NCBI RefSeq assembly: GCF_016623615.1
Contig: NZ_JAEHFX010000003.1
Location: forward strand, 1 to 64,000
Length of the DNA: 64,000 nt
Reading direction: 5' to 3'
From: Adhaeribacter terrigena
GTDB taxonomy: Bacteria > Bacteroidota > Bacteroidia > Cytophagales > Hymenobacteraceae
The stretch's first letter is position 1. The number at the start of each line of letters is the position of its first letter. Under the pieces are notes generated by a model. That model saw only the letters and a list, made by a program, of their open reading frames with translations, searched no databases and was not told the DNA's origin. Positions 7,379-16,774 of the stretch are shown here, piece after piece. Made by a program: the position numbers and the translations under genes.

Positions 7379-10300
7379 TTACATATTCCGACGGTACTGC
7401 CCGCCAACTTCGAACAACGCATTTGTGATCTGACCCAAGGTACAGTATTTCGCAACTTCCATCAGTTCGTCAAAAATGTTTTCGTTTTTGATAGCGCGTT
7501 CCTGTAATGCTTTCAATAAGCCTGGAATTTTATCTTCGTTCCGTTTATGCTGTTTCTGCATTTCGGAGATCTGGAATTGCTTTTCTTCTTCGGTTGCGCG
7601 GATAACTTCAGAAGGAATAATGGTAGGAGAGCCCTGGCTGCTTAAGAAGGTGTTTACGCCGATGATCGGGTATTCACCAGTGTGTTTCAGGGTTTCGTAA
7701 TATAAACTTTCTTCCTGGATCTTGCCGCGCTGATACATCGTTTCCATTGCACCTAATACGCCGCCGCGTTCTGTGATCCGGTCGAACTCCTGCAATACCG
7801 CTTCTTCTACCAGGTCGGTCAATTCTTCGATAATGAAAGAGCCTTGCAGCGGGTTTTCGTTTTTGGCTAAACCTAATTCGCGGTTAATGATCAGCTGGAT
7901 GGCCATAGCACGACGAACGGAACCTTCGGTTGGCGTGGTGATCGCTTCGTCGTAGGCGTTGGTGTGCAGGGAATTACAGTTGTCGTAGATCGCGTAAAGG
8001 GCTTGGAGCGTAGTGCGGATGTCGTTGAAGTCGATCTCCTGGGCGTGCAGCGAACGGCCGGACGTCTGGATGTGGTACTTCAGCATTTGCGAACGCGAAT
8101 TGGCACCATATTTCAGCTTCATCGCTTTCGCCCAGATTCTGCGCGCCACACGACCAATTACCGCGTATTCCGGATCGATGCCGTTGGAGAAGAAGAAGCT
8201 CAGGTTTGGGGCGAACGCGTTGATATCCATACCGCGGCTCACGTAGTATTCCACGAAGGTGAAACCGTTGGCCAGCGTGAACGCTAACTGCGAAATTGGG
8301 TTGGCGCCGGCTTCTGCAATGTGGTAACCGGAAATAGATACCGAATAGAAATTACGGACGTTGTGGTCGATGAAATACTGCTGCACGTCACCCATTAAAC
8401 GCAGGGAGAATTCGGTGCTGAAGATACAGGTATTTTGCGCCTGGTCTTCTTTCAGGATATCGGCTTGTACGGTTCCGCGAACGGAAGCCAGGGTGCGTTC
8501 TTTTATAGAAGCGTAAACATCGGCCGGTAAAACCTGGTCGCCGGTTACGCCTAAAAGCATTAAGCCTAAGCCGTTGTTGCCTTCCGGAAGTTCGCCCTGG
8601 TAGGTTGGCCGCGCCTGACCTTTTGCTTTATAAATTGCTTCGATCTTGGCGTTAACTTCCGCTTCCAGGCCGTTTTCTTTAATGTAAAGTTCGCACTGCT
8701 GATCGATGGCGGCGTTCATAAAGAAAGCCGTTAAGATAGCCGCCGGACCGTTGATGGTCATCGAAACCGAGGTTTTCGGATCGGCTAAGTTAAAGCCGGA
8801 GTACAGTTTTTTAGCGGCATCTAAGCTCCAAACGCTCACGCCGGAGTTACCAATTTTACCATAAATATCCGGACGGTGATCCGGGTCTTCGCCGTAAAGC
8901 GTTACCGAGTCGAAAGCCGTGGAAAGGCGTTTGGCTGGCATTCCTAAAGACACGTAGTGGAAACGACGGTTGGTACGTTCCGGTCCGCCTTCACCAGCAA
9001 ACATACGCGTTGGATCTTCGCCTTCGCGCTTGAACGGGAATACGCCGGCGGTGTAAGGGAATTCGCCCGGTACGTTTTCCTGCAGGCTCCATTTCAGGAT
9101 ATCGCCCCAGGCCTGGTAGCTTGGCGTTACTACTTTCGGGATCTGTAAATGCGATAAACTTTCGGTGTGGGTGGCAACTTTCAGTTCCTTATCGCGCACC
9201 TTGAAAACGAAGAATTCATCTTTGTAAGACTTGCGTTTCGCTTCCCAGTTATCTAATAATTTTTTGTTCTGGCCGTCCAGTTTCAGCGCAGTTTCTTCGT
9301 AGGCGTATTCCAGCTGTTTTACCAGGCGGTCTTTGTCTTCCACGTCCATACCGGAAATGGTTTCTACTGATTTGCGCAGGCCGAACAGTTTCTGCGCTAC
9401 TTCAGCCTGGTCTTTCACCCACTTATCGTAGTTGCGGTTGTTCTCCGAAATTTCGGATAAGTAACGCGTGCGGCTCGGCGGAATGATGTAAACTTTCTCG
9501 CTCATTTCGCCGGTGGTGGTTAAATGCGAAGCAAATTCTACCCCGGTTTTTTCGGAGATGCGCAACATTACGGCTTTGTACAAACGGTTCATTCCCGGGT
9601 CGTTGAACTGCGAGGCGATGGTTCCGAAAACCGGAATATCGTCGTCGTTGGTGTCCCAGAGCTGGTGGTTGCGCTTGTATTGTTTCTTCACGTCGCGGAT
9701 CGCATCGAGGGCGCCGCGCTTGTCGAATTTGTTCAGGGCAATGATGTCGGCAAAATCCAGCATATCGATCTTTTCCAGCTGCGTGGCCGCACCGTATTCC
9801 GGTGTCATTACGTACAGGCTGGCATCGGAATGCTCGATAATTTCGGTGTCGGACTGGCCAATACCGGAAGTTTCCAGGATTATCAGGTCGAAGTGGGCGG
9901 CTTTTACGATGTCTACGGCGTCCTGCACGTATTTGCTCAAAGCCAGGTTGCTCTGGCGGGTGGCCAGGGAACGCATATAAACACGCTCGTTCGAGATCGC
10001 ATTCATCCGGATACGGTCGCCTAATAACGCGCCGCCGGTTTTGCGTTTCGAAGGGTCTACGGAAATAATGGCAATGGTTTTGGTCGGGAAATCGATGAGG
10101 AAACGACGAACCAATTCATCTACCAAAGAAGATTTACCGGCGCCACCGGTTCCGGTTATGCCTAAAACCGGCGTAACAGGGCGGCCATTCTTGGCTTCGA
10201 TCTCTTCGTTCTGTTTAATAAGGTCGTGCTTGATCTTGGCGTATTCTTCCGGGAAGTTTTCGGCGGCCGAAATTAAGCGGGCAATGGCTTTAACGTCTTT

Positions 10301-10786
10301 GTTTTTGAGTTGCTTTACTTCGCCGTTCAGGTTTTCGCCGGTCGGGAAATCGCAGCGGTGCAGCATATCGTTGATCATACCCTGCAAACCCATTGCGCGT
10401 CCGTCGTCGGGAGAGTAAATGCGGGTTACGCCGTAGCCTTCCAGTTCTTTAATTTCGGTGGGCAGAATTACGCCGCCGCCGCCGGCAAAGATCCGGATAT
10501 GGCCCGATTTTTTCTCCTTCAGCAGGTCGTACATATATTTAAGGTACTCCACGTGGCCGCCCTGGTAGGAGGTAAGCGCAATGGCCTGGGCATCTTCCTG
10601 GATGGCGCAATCCACGATCTCCTGCACGGAGCGGTTGTGGCCGAGGTGAATTACTTCCGCACCGGAGGCCTGGATGATGCGGCGCATAATATTGATACTC
10701 GCATCGTGGCCGTCGAAAAGGGAAGCGGCGGTAACAATGCGGATGTGATTTACGGGTTTATACGGTTCTATTTTGGTGGCGTGCAT
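7379..10786 (-). CDS. icmF: Fused isobutyryl-CoA mutase IcmF (methylmalonyl-CoA mutase family)
   Basis: An 1135-residue adenosylcobalamin enzyme that interconverts isobutyryl-CoA and n-butyryl-CoA and carries its own G-protein chaperone. The order of parts is that of IcmF: an N-terminal B12-binding domain (residues 10-140, D25-G-H of the DxHxxG motif, last Gly replaced by Ser30); a MeaB-like GTPase (P-loop [12 protein letters not shown] at 209-220, [13 protein letters not shown]); and the large mutase barrel from about 540 to the end. Full length suggests an active fusion. It is monocistronic. The close alternative, methylmalonyl-CoA mutase proper, is two-gene or lacks the internal GTPase. 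Confidence 0.93.
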   Translation of the reverse strand: MHATKIEPYKPVNHIRIVTAASLFDGHDASINIMRRIIQASGAEVIHLGHNRSVQEIVDCAIQEDAQAIALTSYQGGHVEYLKYMYDLLKEKKSGHIRIFAGGGGVILPTEIKELEGYGVTRIYSPDDGRAMGLQGMINDMLHRCDFPTGENLNGEVKQLKNKDVKAIARLISAAENFPEEYAKIKHDLIKQNEEIEAKNGRPVTPVLGITGTGGAGKSSLVDELVRRFLIDFPTKTIAIISVDPSKRKTGGALLGDRIRMNAISNERVYMRSLATRQSNLALSKYVQDAVDIVKAAHFDLIILETSGIGQSDTEIIEHSDASLYVMTPEYGAATQLEKIDMLDFADIIALNKFDKRGALDAIRDVKKQYKRNHQLWDTNDDDIPVFGTIASQFNDPGMNRLYKAVMLRISEKTGVEFASHLTTTGEMSEKVYIIPPSRTRYLSEISENNRNYDKWVKDQAEVAQKLFGLRKSVETISGMDVEDKDRLVKQLEYAYEETALKLDGQNKKLLDNWEAKRKSYKDEFFVFKVRDKELKVATHTESLSHLQIPKVVTPSYQAWGDILKWSLQENVPGEFPYTAGVFPFKREGEDPTRMFAGEGGPERTNRRFHYVSLGMPAKRLSTAFDSVTLYGEDPDHRPDIYGKIGNSGVSVWSLDAAKKLYSGFNLADPKTSVSMTINGPAAILTAFFMNAAIDQQCELYIKENGLEAEVNAKIEAIYKAKGQARPTYQGELPEGNNGLGLMLLGVTGDQVLPADVYASIKERTLASVRGTVQADILKEDQAQNTCIFSTEFSLRLMGDVQQYFIDHNVRNFYSVSISGYHIAEAGANPISQLAFTLANGFTFVEYYVSRGMDINAFAPNLSFFFSNGIDPEYAVIGRVARRIWAKAMKLKYGANSRSQMLKYHIQTSGRSLHAQEIDFNDIRTTLQALYAIYDNCNSLHTNAYDEAITTPTEGSVRRAMAIQLIINRELGLAKNENPLQGSFIIEELTDLVEEAVLQEFDRITERGGVLGAMETMYQRGKIQEESLYYETLKHTGEYPIIGVNTFLSSQGSPTIIPSEVIRATEEEKQFQISEMQKQHKRNEDKIPGLLKALQERAIKNENIFDELMEVAKYCTLGQITNALFEVGGQYRRNM

Positions 10787-10887
10787 ACAGCGGTATTCTG
10801 GTTAAGATAGAAACTGCCGCGAAGGTACGGAAAATCTAGGAAATGTGCAGGGGAGAGGGAAATTGGGCTAGAACAATAAAAAAGGAG

Positions 10888-12765
10888 TTATAAGGTATTG
10901 CAAATCTGTGTAACTTCAATTAGAATTCTATTTATCATAAATTTCGAAGGTGAATTTTGACCATTCTTCTCTATAAATTTTTGTAGTAAAGTATGTAAAG
11001 TTATGAAAAAGTCTTTTTCACTTTTATATCTTTGAATCTCTGAGATATTTCTATACCGACCTTTAAATATATTTAAAATGATTTTTAATGAATCATAATT
11101 ACATTCTTTTATTAATTTAAAGAACTTTTTAGCTGATACATTATTAAAAATTGGTAAATAATAATTTGCAAAATTTGAATTACCTATTTCTGTTCCAAAT
11201 TTAGGCAAATCTGAATACATTAGTTTTATTACCTGTTTTGCTTTTCGGTCATTTTCCTCTTTATATAAGGATTCATTTATTTCTATCGCAGTAGTTGCTA
11301 GCTTATTTAAATGGATAAAATTGGGATTATCTGGATGAAAGTTAAACTCATATTGAAGGACATCTGAATATTCATTTTCTTTATTCAATCTCATTCCCTT
11401 GATTAGGGATTCAACAAGCTTATCTACCTTAAATTTTAAGGGATTATTAAATCTAAGTGCGAAATTAAAAATATTAAAAATTTCAAAAATTTTAAATTTT
11501 CCTTGGCTTGCAAATTTTATTAGTTCAGAAGTTTTAGACCTATATTCTTTTGAATTTAGTAAGCCTAAATTTTTATCCTCAAGACTTAAATAGATTTTAT
11601 AATAATCTGGTAGTTCTTCTTCCTTTGGAAAGGATTTTTCTAAATCTTCTTTTAAGAGATTTTCATTTAAAAAAATAGAAAGGGTAATAAAATCGAAAAT
11701 ATGCGGAAAGAAGATATAGTTAAAGGACGGTTTGTAATATTTATCCTTTATTAGATTAAGAACTTCTTTAATTTCTGAAGTTCGGCCTTCCTTTTTTTCT
11801 ACAGGTTTTGTCCCTCCATTAGGAGAGTTTAACCAATTTAATTCTCCTAAACTAAAACTTGACTTTATTGATAATTGTTCTTTGTCATCTTTCGTAATTA
11901 CTCTTTTTCGAAATTCTATAGATGTGGATATCACAAACAAAAGTATAGATGAAAATTGGTCACGAGTAATTTGATAGTTTACTTTAAAACACTTATCATA
12001 AACATTAGAAAGAATGTCTAATGTAAAAATTATATTTCGAAGGTTTTCGTCTGCGTTCTTTAATAAATTAATAATAAATTCCTTTTCCTCAATTAAGTAA
12101 TTATGAAAAGGAATATTAAAAGCAGCATATCTTTCATAGACTATGCTATCGAAAACATCATTTATCGTTTGTGTAAATTCAACAGTTAAACCAATTGTTT
12201 TTTCTTTAATTATATTATATTTTTTCTTATTGATTATATTCTCATTAGCAATGATAATAACTTTTGTAGAGTCATTTTCAACTAATGAATTTATATAACC
12301 TATTATTTCTTCATATTTAAATTCTTTGCTTACTCTTTCTAAATCATCAAAACAGATTACTATTTGTTGATATTGTATTTTTTTTCTTAACGTAATGAAA
12401 TCTTCTGGAAGGTAATCCTTTAAATCTACTTCAGTTTTATTTTTGATATATCCTATAGCTGCATTCATTAACAATTTGCCACCCTTTTTAGCCACATTAC
12501 TTTCTAATAAAGGATAAAGTTGAGTGTAAATATCTTCTGTGATTTCCGATATATTTTTCTTCCCAAATAAAGAAACTTTAATCGGAATGTATTTTTTATC
12601 CTCATTTCCAAAAATGTCAGTTGTACTTATTATTTCTAATAAATTGTTATTGTAATAATAAGTCTTACCTGATCCCCAGTTACCAGTTATTAATAATGCA
12701 TAATTTGTTTCTGAAACTAAATATCGTTTCACTGCTTCATCTAAATGAGAATGTATAGTTGACAT
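10888..12765 (-). CDS. KAP-type P-loop NTPase, AT-rich, probable accessory/defence gene
   Basis: A 625-residue protein with an N-terminal P-loop ATPase: Walker A GNWGSGKT at residues 28-35 and Walker B IVICFDDLER at 135-144, the FDDL(E/D)R form typical of KAP-family STAND-like NTPases. No long hydrophobic segment is obvious, so it differs from KAP members with membrane insertions. The C-terminal 400 residues are Lys/Asn/Ile-rich and unrecognised. Base composition is clearly more AT-rich than icmF or the MarR gene beside it, suggesting horizontal transfer. KAP NTPases occur in prophages and antiviral islands, so a defence role is an inference only. It stands alone. Confidence 0.75.
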   Translation of the reverse strand: MSTIHSHLDEAVKRYLVSETNYALLITGNWGSGKTYYYNNNLLEIISTTDIFGNEDKKYIPIKVSLFGKKNISEITEDIYTQLYPLLESNVAKKGGKLLMNAAIGYIKNKTEVDLKDYLPEDFITLRKKIQYQQIVICFDDLERVSKEFKYEEIIGYINSLVENDSTKVIIIANENIINKKKYNIIKEKTIGLTVEFTQTINDVFDSIVYERYAAFNIPFHNYLIEEKEFIINLLKNADENLRNIIFTLDILSNVYDKCFKVNYQITRDQFSSILLFVISTSIEFRKRVITKDDKEQLSIKSSFSLGELNWLNSPNGGTKPVEKKEGRTSEIKEVLNLIKDKYYKPSFNYIFFPHIFDFITLSIFLNENLLKEDLEKSFPKEEELPDYYKIYLSLEDKNLGLLNSKEYRSKTSELIKFASQGKFKIFEIFNIFNFALRFNNPLKFKVDKLVESLIKGMRLNKENEYSDVLQYEFNFHPDNPNFIHLNKLATTAIEINESLYKEENDRKAKQVIKLMYSDLPKFGTEIGNSNFANYYLPIFNNVSAKKFFKLIKECNYDSLKIILNIFKGRYRNISEIQRYKSEKDFFITLHTLLQKFIEKNGQNSPSKFMINRILIEVTQICNTL

Positions 12766-12912
12766 TTGAAACTAGTTTAATTGAGAAACATTTTTTAAAT
12801 ATTCAAAAGCCTAAATATAAAGTAATTTTTGTTTACCTAGTGTTTCAATTAACAAAGTTTTCAAAGGCTGGAAACTAATTACTGTTGTTGGCAAAACCCC
12901 GGCCTTGTAGCG

Positions 12913-13016
12913 CAACCACCCCCAGCCCCTCCTGACCAGGAGGGGAGCATTTTTTTTTCCCTGCTTCTTTTTGACTTTATGGGGCTTAAAGCATAGCGTT
13001 TTGCTTCGTTTGCTAT
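12913..13016. repeat. Left direct-repeat arm of the DUF559 cassette
   Basis: CAACCACCCCC, then AGCCCCTCC, AGGAGGGGAGC, a T run, CCCTGC, TTTTTGACTTT, an ACGSTA element (minus-strand core AAAACGCTATGCTTTA at 12987-13002) and GCTTCGTTTGC. The same order recurs at 13574-13692 on the far side of the DUF559 gene. Confidence 0.75.
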
Positions 13017-13046
13017 TACATTTAAAGTTAAAATTTAGCAGGCAGC

Positions 13047-13085
13047 AGCTCCCCGCCTTTCAAAGGAGGGGTTGGGGGTGGTTGT
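13047..13085. repeat. Inverted-repeat arm left of the DUF559 gene
   Basis: AGCTCCCCGCC, TTTCAAAGGAGGGG and TTGGGGGTGGTTGT form a near-exact reverse complement of 13574-13612. Together the two arms bracket the nuclease gene. Confidence 0.8.
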
Positions 13086-13195
13086 ATTCATGGGGCTGAA
13101 CATTTGCGGCAAACAGGACGTAATTTCCTGCGCTGCCGGTGTGAGCCATTTCTCAACCTACAGACTTTATTTGCTAATTGCTTTTATTCAGAAAT

Positions 13196-13570
13196 ATGCC
13201 AATCCGGAAAGACGATAAACTAGCCAACCAGCTGCACCTGAAAGTACTGAGAAAAGAACCGCGCAATAATTTAACGCCGGCAGAAGCTGCCCTTTGGAAA
13301 GCTTTACAGCGCGGTCAGCTGGATGGAAGGAAGTTTCGGCGGCAGCACAGTTTTGGAAATTATATCCTGGATTTTTATTGTCCGGCAGAAAAGCTTGCGG
13401 TGGAACTGGATGGTAAGCACCATTTTTCTGACGCAGGTTTTGAAGCAGATCTGGTAAGGACTGAATTTCTTAATGGTTATGGAATTCGGGTTTTAAGGTT
13501 TGAGAATAAGGAGGTTTTTGAAAATCTGGATGGGGTGTTGCAGGAGATCAGGAATGCTTTTGGGAAATGA
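13196..13570 (+). CDS. DUF559 endonuclease-domain protein
   Basis: A 124-residue protein of the DUF559 family (Vsr-like PD-(D/E)xK fold). Visible signature: NNLTPAEAALWKAL, RQHSFGNYILDFYCPAEKLAVELDGKHH (acidic catalytic core D..E.D) and the terminal GIRVLRFENKEVFENLDGVLQEI. Nuclease activity is presumed from the fold and is not established for most members. A longer reading would use TTG at 13178, but ATG at 13196 gives the family N-terminus MPIRKDDK. It is flanked by inverted GGGGAGC/CCACCCCC repeats and by direct repeats of about 100 bp, so the gene looks like the cargo of a small repeat-bounded cassette. Confidence 0.85.
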   Translation: MPIRKDDKLANQLHLKVLRKEPRNNLTPAEAALWKALQRGQLDGRKFRRQHSFGNYILDFYCPAEKLAVELDGKHHFSDAGFEADLVRTEFLNGYGIRVLRFENKEVFENLDGVLQEIRNAFGK

Positions 13571-13573
13571 AAA

Positions 13574-13612
13574 CAACCACCCCCTAACCCCTCCTTTGAA
13601 AGGAGGGGAGCT
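13574..13612. repeat. Inverted-repeat arm right of the DUF559 gene
   Basis: CAACCACCCCCTAACCCC, TCCTTTGAAAGGAGGGG and AGCT. The internal palindrome CTCCTTTGAAAGGAG can itself form a hairpin. It is also the start of the right direct-repeat arm. Confidence 0.85.
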
Positions 13613-13650
13613 TTTTCTTCCCTGCAGGCAATTAACTTCCCTGTTTTTTT

Positions 13651-13692
13651 TTGACTTTTTGAGGCTTAAACCCTAGCGTTTTTCTTCGTTTG
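13651..13692 (-). repeat. Dispersed ACGSTA element in the right cassette arm
   Basis: The minus-strand core AAAACGCTAGGGTTTA (13667-13682) is followed by AGCCTC and AAAAAGTCAA. The CTTCGTTTGT flank matches that of the left-arm copy at 12987-13002. Confidence 0.8.
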
Positions 13693-13750
13693 TTACAAAA
13701 CCCTTCCGTAATAAATAAGGCGAGAAACTGAAACCTTGTAGGCACAACAG

Positions 13751-13780
13751 TTGTATATACAAATATTAGTTTTACTTTTG
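13751..13780 (+). promoter_or_regulatory. marR promoter with overlapping palindromic operator
   Basis: TTGTATATACAA (13751-13762) is a perfect palindrome. Its first TTG is 19 nt upstream of TACTTTTG (13773-13780), matching the Bacteroidota TTG-N19-TAnnTTTG promoter. A MarR dimer on the palindrome would therefore cover the -33 element. The same palindrome precedes the next gene. Confidence 0.8.
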
Positions 13781-13794
13781 CCTTGCAATAGCTT

Positions 13795-14244
13795 ATGAAA
13801 CTGGAAGACGAGATCAAGCAGAAGAGTTTTAAAACGCCGTATCACCGGATGATGGTAAACATTATGTTCACGGGTAACTGGATCCAGAAAGATCTGGCCA
13901 GCCAGTTGCGGAAGTTCGACCTGTCGTTGCAGCAGCACAACGTGCTCAGCATTTTAAAAGGGCAATTTCCGAACCCGTGTACCCTGGGCCTGATTCAGGA
14001 ACGGATGTTGGACCGCGAAAGCAACGCCACGCGCCTGGTAGATAAGCTGATGCAAAAGGGCTTGGTGAACCGTTGCCAGTGTGCCGAAAACCGCCGCCAG
14101 GTAGATATCGTGATCACGGAGGCCGGCCTGAAACTATTGGAAAAAACCAACGCGATCTCCGAACATATTCAGGACAAATACAGCAACTTAACCATAGAAG
14201 AAGCGACTCTTTTAGGAAACCTGCTGGATAAACTGAGAGACTGA
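13795..14244 (+). CDS. MarR-family transcriptional regulator
   Basis: A 149-residue winged-helix regulator with the MarR layout: dimerisation helices at both ends, recognition region QERMLDRESNATRLVDKLMQKGLV and a wing with CAENRRQVDIVITEAGLKLL. Members usually repress their own gene and a neighbouring detoxification gene, and release DNA on ligand binding or thiol oxidation. Cys residues are present in the wing segment (RCQCAENRR), which could sense electrophiles; this is inference. Identical TTGTATATACAA palindromes lie in its own promoter and in front of the downstream ene-reductase, so autoregulation and control of that gene are likely. Confidence 0.9.
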   Translation: MKLEDEIKQKSFKTPYHRMMVNIMFTGNWIQKDLASQLRKFDLSLQQHNVLSILKGQFPNPCTLGLIQERMLDRESNATRLVDKLMQKGLVNRCQCAENRRQVDIVITEAGLKLLEKTNAISEHIQDKYSNLTIEEATLLGNLLDKLRD

Positions 14245-14261
14245 TATTTTTTTGCCTTAAA

Positions 14262-14291
14262 AGTTGTATATACAACTAATGTAAATACATT
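14262..14291 (+). promoter_or_regulatory. Second MarR operator, upstream of the ene-reductase
   Basis: AGTTGTATATACAACT (14262-14277) is a 16-bp perfect palindrome with the same TTGTATATACAA core as the marR promoter. A weak -7-like TACATTAA begins 19 nt after its TTG, at 14286, the same spacing as in the marR promoter. Confidence 0.75.
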
Positions 14292-14309
14292 AAAAATTGA
14301 AATAGAAAA

Positions 14310-15419
14310 ATGGAAAAGCAACCTTTATTAGAACCTTATAAGTTAGGACCGATCACGCTGAAGAACCGCCTGGTAATGGCGCCTATGACGCGCAGCCGGG
14401 CCAATAATCCGGAAACTGCCGCCGGTGAATTACAAGCGGAATATTATGCCCATCGCGCCAGCGCCGGCCTGCTCATTACCGAAGGCACCCAGATCAGTAA
14501 GCAAGCAGTTGGTTATATTTTTACGCCCGGTATTTATTCCGAAGCCCAGGTTGCCGGCTGGAAAACGGTTACTAAAGCCGTTCACGCCAAAGACGGAAAA
14601 ATATTTGCGCAGCTGTGGCACGTAGGCCGGGTTTCGCATCCTGATTTTCACAATGGAGAATTGCCGGTTGGTCCTTCGGCGATTAACCCGCACGATAAAG
14701 TGTTTACGCCGGAAGGCCTGAAAGAAACCGTTACGCCGCGCGCCCTGGAAATTGATGAAATTAAAGCCATTGTGCAGGATTTTAAAAACGCTGCTGCCAA
14801 CGCTGTAAAAGCCGGATTCGATGGCATCGAGATCCATTCTTCCAACGGTTACTTATTTCACCAGTTCTTCAGCAAATGCTCGAACCAGCGCACCGATGCC
14901 TACGGCGGCTCGATCGAGAACCGCGCCCGCCTTTTGTTTGAAGTGCTGGATGCCGTAGAAGAAGTGATTGACCTGAACCGGGTAGGCTTGCGCCTGAACC
15001 CATCGCTGCACGGCCTTTTCGGCATTACTGTAGACGAAGAAACCATCCCGACCTTCGAATACATTGTAAAGCGCCTGAACGATTATAACCTGGCTTACCT
15101 GCATTTGTCGGAGCCTTTTACGCCGGTAGCTGATGTGCCTTTTGCCGTGACAGAAATCGCCAAACATTTCCGTCCGCTTTATCATGGCACACTTATCATC
15201 AACAAAGGCTTTAACCAGGAAACAGGAAACAAAGTGATTGCAGATGGTTTGGCAGATCTGGTGGCCTTCGGGGTGCCGTTTATTGCCAACCCGGACCTGG
15301 TCGAACGCTTTGCGCAAAACGCAGAACTTAACCAGCCTGATACAGCAACTTTCTATACTGGCGGCGAGAAAGGATATATCGATTATCCGACTTTGGCTGA
15401 GGTTGAAGTGGAGAAGTAA
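14310..15419 (+). CDS. Old-yellow-enzyme alkene reductase (NemA-like)
   Basis: A 369-residue FMN flavoprotein that reduces activated C=C bonds (N-ethylmaleimide, enones, nitro compounds) with NAD(P)H. Features: APMTRSRA near residue 25 (FMN-binding Thr), LWHVGRVSHP, the substrate-anion-binding H-x-x-N in HSSNGYLFHQF near 175, then the YGGSIENRARLLFEVLDAV helix. Length and motif order match NemA/XenB-type enzymes. It follows the MarR gene by 65 nt with its own operator, which is a common electrophile-stress arrangement. A terminator follows at 15459. Confidence 0.93.
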   Translation: MEKQPLLEPYKLGPITLKNRLVMAPMTRSRANNPETAAGELQAEYYAHRASAGLLITEGTQISKQAVGYIFTPGIYSEAQVAGWKTVTKAVHAKDGKIFAQLWHVGRVSHPDFHNGELPVGPSAINPHDKVFTPEGLKETVTPRALEIDEIKAIVQDFKNAAANAVKAGFDGIEIHSSNGYLFHQFFSKCSNQRTDAYGGSIENRARLLFEVLDAVEEVIDLNRVGLRLNPSLHGLFGITVDEETIPTFEYIVKRLNDYNLAYLHLSEPFTPVADVPFAVTEIAKHFRPLYHGTLIINKGFNQETGNKVIADGLADLVAFGVPFIANPDLVERFAQNAELNQPDTATFYTGGEKGYIDYPTLAEVEVEK

Positions 15420-15458
15420 GCCTTTTCGCTTGCAATCCTGACGTTCCTAATTTCAACT

Positions 15459-15494
15459 AAAATGCCCTTCTTTCCTCAGAGAGAAGGGCATTTT
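15459..15494 (+). terminator. Terminator of the ene-reductase gene
   Basis: AAAATGCCCTTCT pairs with AGAAGGGCATTTT around a 10-nt loop and continues in T residues. Confidence 0.9.
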
Positions 15495-15510
15495 TCTTTG
15501 CGGCTTCACT

Positions 15511-15542
15511 TTAACTTTTTGAGGCTGAAAGCATACCGTTTT
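15511..15542 (-). repeat. Dispersed ACGSTA element (reverse)
   Basis: On the minus strand AAAACGGTATGCTTTC is followed by AGCCTC and AAAAAGTTAA. Confidence 0.75.
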
Positions 15543-15661
15543 CCTCGGTTTTCTTATAAATCCTGCTTTTGAAAACCTGTGACCAGCAGTACCCGCTTTG
15601 GACGCTGGTAATATTGATGTAGGAGGGAGTTGGGTGAGGAGGTCCGGGCCAGGGCTAGGTT

Positions 15662-16075
15662 TTATTTTGCCTCTTGCAGCCAGGCCATCGCGTCGGTCTT
15701 GTGGTTGAAAAAACGGATCTTGAATTTGAGGCGTAGCTTTTTTTGTAATTTCTTCGTGTTATTGGCAATCAGGTATTCCCAGGCGGGCTCTTCCGGGAGG
15801 ATACGGGCAACTTTTTCCAGGTTGGTTTCTGCCAGGCGCCGGTGATAATTTTCGATCAGCTTTTTGTATTTATCTTCACCCAGAATGGCATAACCGGTCC
15901 GGTGATCGGCCAACATGTACCGAACATCATAGTATTGAATGTTGCTGGCAAGTTTCTCCAACGTATCCTCAATTTCCGGCATGGGTGTGTGGGTCAGGTC
16001 CGGCCAGGTGGTTGATAAAATATGCGTAATGGTGTCGTACCGAAAATGCATTAAAGAATCTTCTTCCAGGATCAT
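15662..16075 (-). CDS. Hypothetical protein, possible STAS/SpoIIAA-like fold
   Basis: A 137-residue soluble protein with alternating strands and helices: YDTITHILSTTWPDLT, YYDVRYMLADHRTGYAIL, and the C-terminal IRFFNHKTDAMAWLQEA. The last pattern (a strand, then F-x-x-x-x-E/D-A-x-x-WL) also closes the protein at 52672-53076, and both resemble small STAS/SpoIIAA-like proteins common in Bacteroidota. The assignment is tentative. ATG at 16075 was chosen; Met9 (MHFRYD) is an alternative. It is convergent with the ene-reductase gene. Confidence 0.6.
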   Translation of the reverse strand: MILEEDSLMHFRYDTITHILSTTWPDLTHTPMPEIEDTLEKLASNIQYYDVRYMLADHRTGYAILGEDKYKKLIENYHRRLAETNLEKVARILPEEPAWEYLIANNTKKLQKKLRLKFKIRFFNHKTDAMAWLQEAK

Positions 16076-16112
16076 AAGTAAAGCGTTTATGCTTTTTACC
16101 GAAATCCGGCAT

Positions 16113-16144
16113 TTTAGTTTTTAGCCTGAAATGCATAGCGTTTT
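16113..16144 (-). repeat. Dispersed ACGSTA element (reverse)
   Basis: On the minus strand AAAACGCTATGCATTT has one extra base, then CAGGCT and AAAAACTAAA. It lies about 40 nt upstream of the 137-aa gene in its leader. Confidence 0.65.
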
Positions 16145-16336
16145 AGATTTCCTGCTGAGCACCTGACTCTGTAAAATTTATGCGGTTTAAGCATAAGGTC
16201 ACCAAATCAGGAGTGCCGGTAAGGTAGTTTCTGATCCTTAACCGGTAATATTACTTTCAACTGCACGCATTCAGGTAGCTCTTAAAACCGGTTTGCTTTA
16301 AGCCAACCCGAAAACCGGGGCTTGTGTAGTGAGCAT

Positions 16337-16368
16337 AAAACGGTATGGTTTTTAGTCCTGAAACTAGC
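16337..16368 (+). repeat. Dispersed ACGSTA element (forward)
   Basis: Core AAAACGGTATGGTTTT, then TAGTCCTG and AAACTAG. It lies in the 700-base gap 16076-16774, where I see no supportable gene; a partial TTTGTATATT resembling half of the MarR operator occurs near 16587. Confidence 0.75.
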
Positions 16369-16774
16369 AGAATGACGGGTTTTGATTATTGCGTTTTGAT
16401 AGTGGAGCAACCTTAATGAAATGGCTTTAAACAGGCTTTTTTCTCTAATTCTGCGGTTAATGATCCCATACCCGTTGTTGCATTCTAGTTGCGCATCAGC
16501 AGACAACTCCCGCCATATAAAGGAATAACCCGCCATCTGATTTTCCGTTTGAATAATTTTATATAATATTTACAAGTGTAGTTTGTATATTAAGTAGCTG
16601 GTAATATCCCGAAGGGCATTAAAAAGCAACCGGTTTAATAGCAAGCAACGGGAAAAGTTTTTAATAAACCAGGCGAACGCGATTTTAATTGATCCGGATT
16701 ATAATTATTGCTGCCGGCCTTTGATCTGCCGGTAAGGTATTCAAAGTAGTATTTCACCTCTAAAACTTTTCAAA

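Noticed and set aside
10888-13692. Complete prophage or integrative element around the KAP and DUF559 genes
   Set aside because: No integrase, structural phage genes or att-like pair with a tRNA; only a repeat-bounded cassette is supported.
16282-16536. 84-codon minus-strand ORF before the SDR gene
   Set aside because: Composition unlike neighbouring proteins and interrupted by an element at 16337; treated as intergenic.
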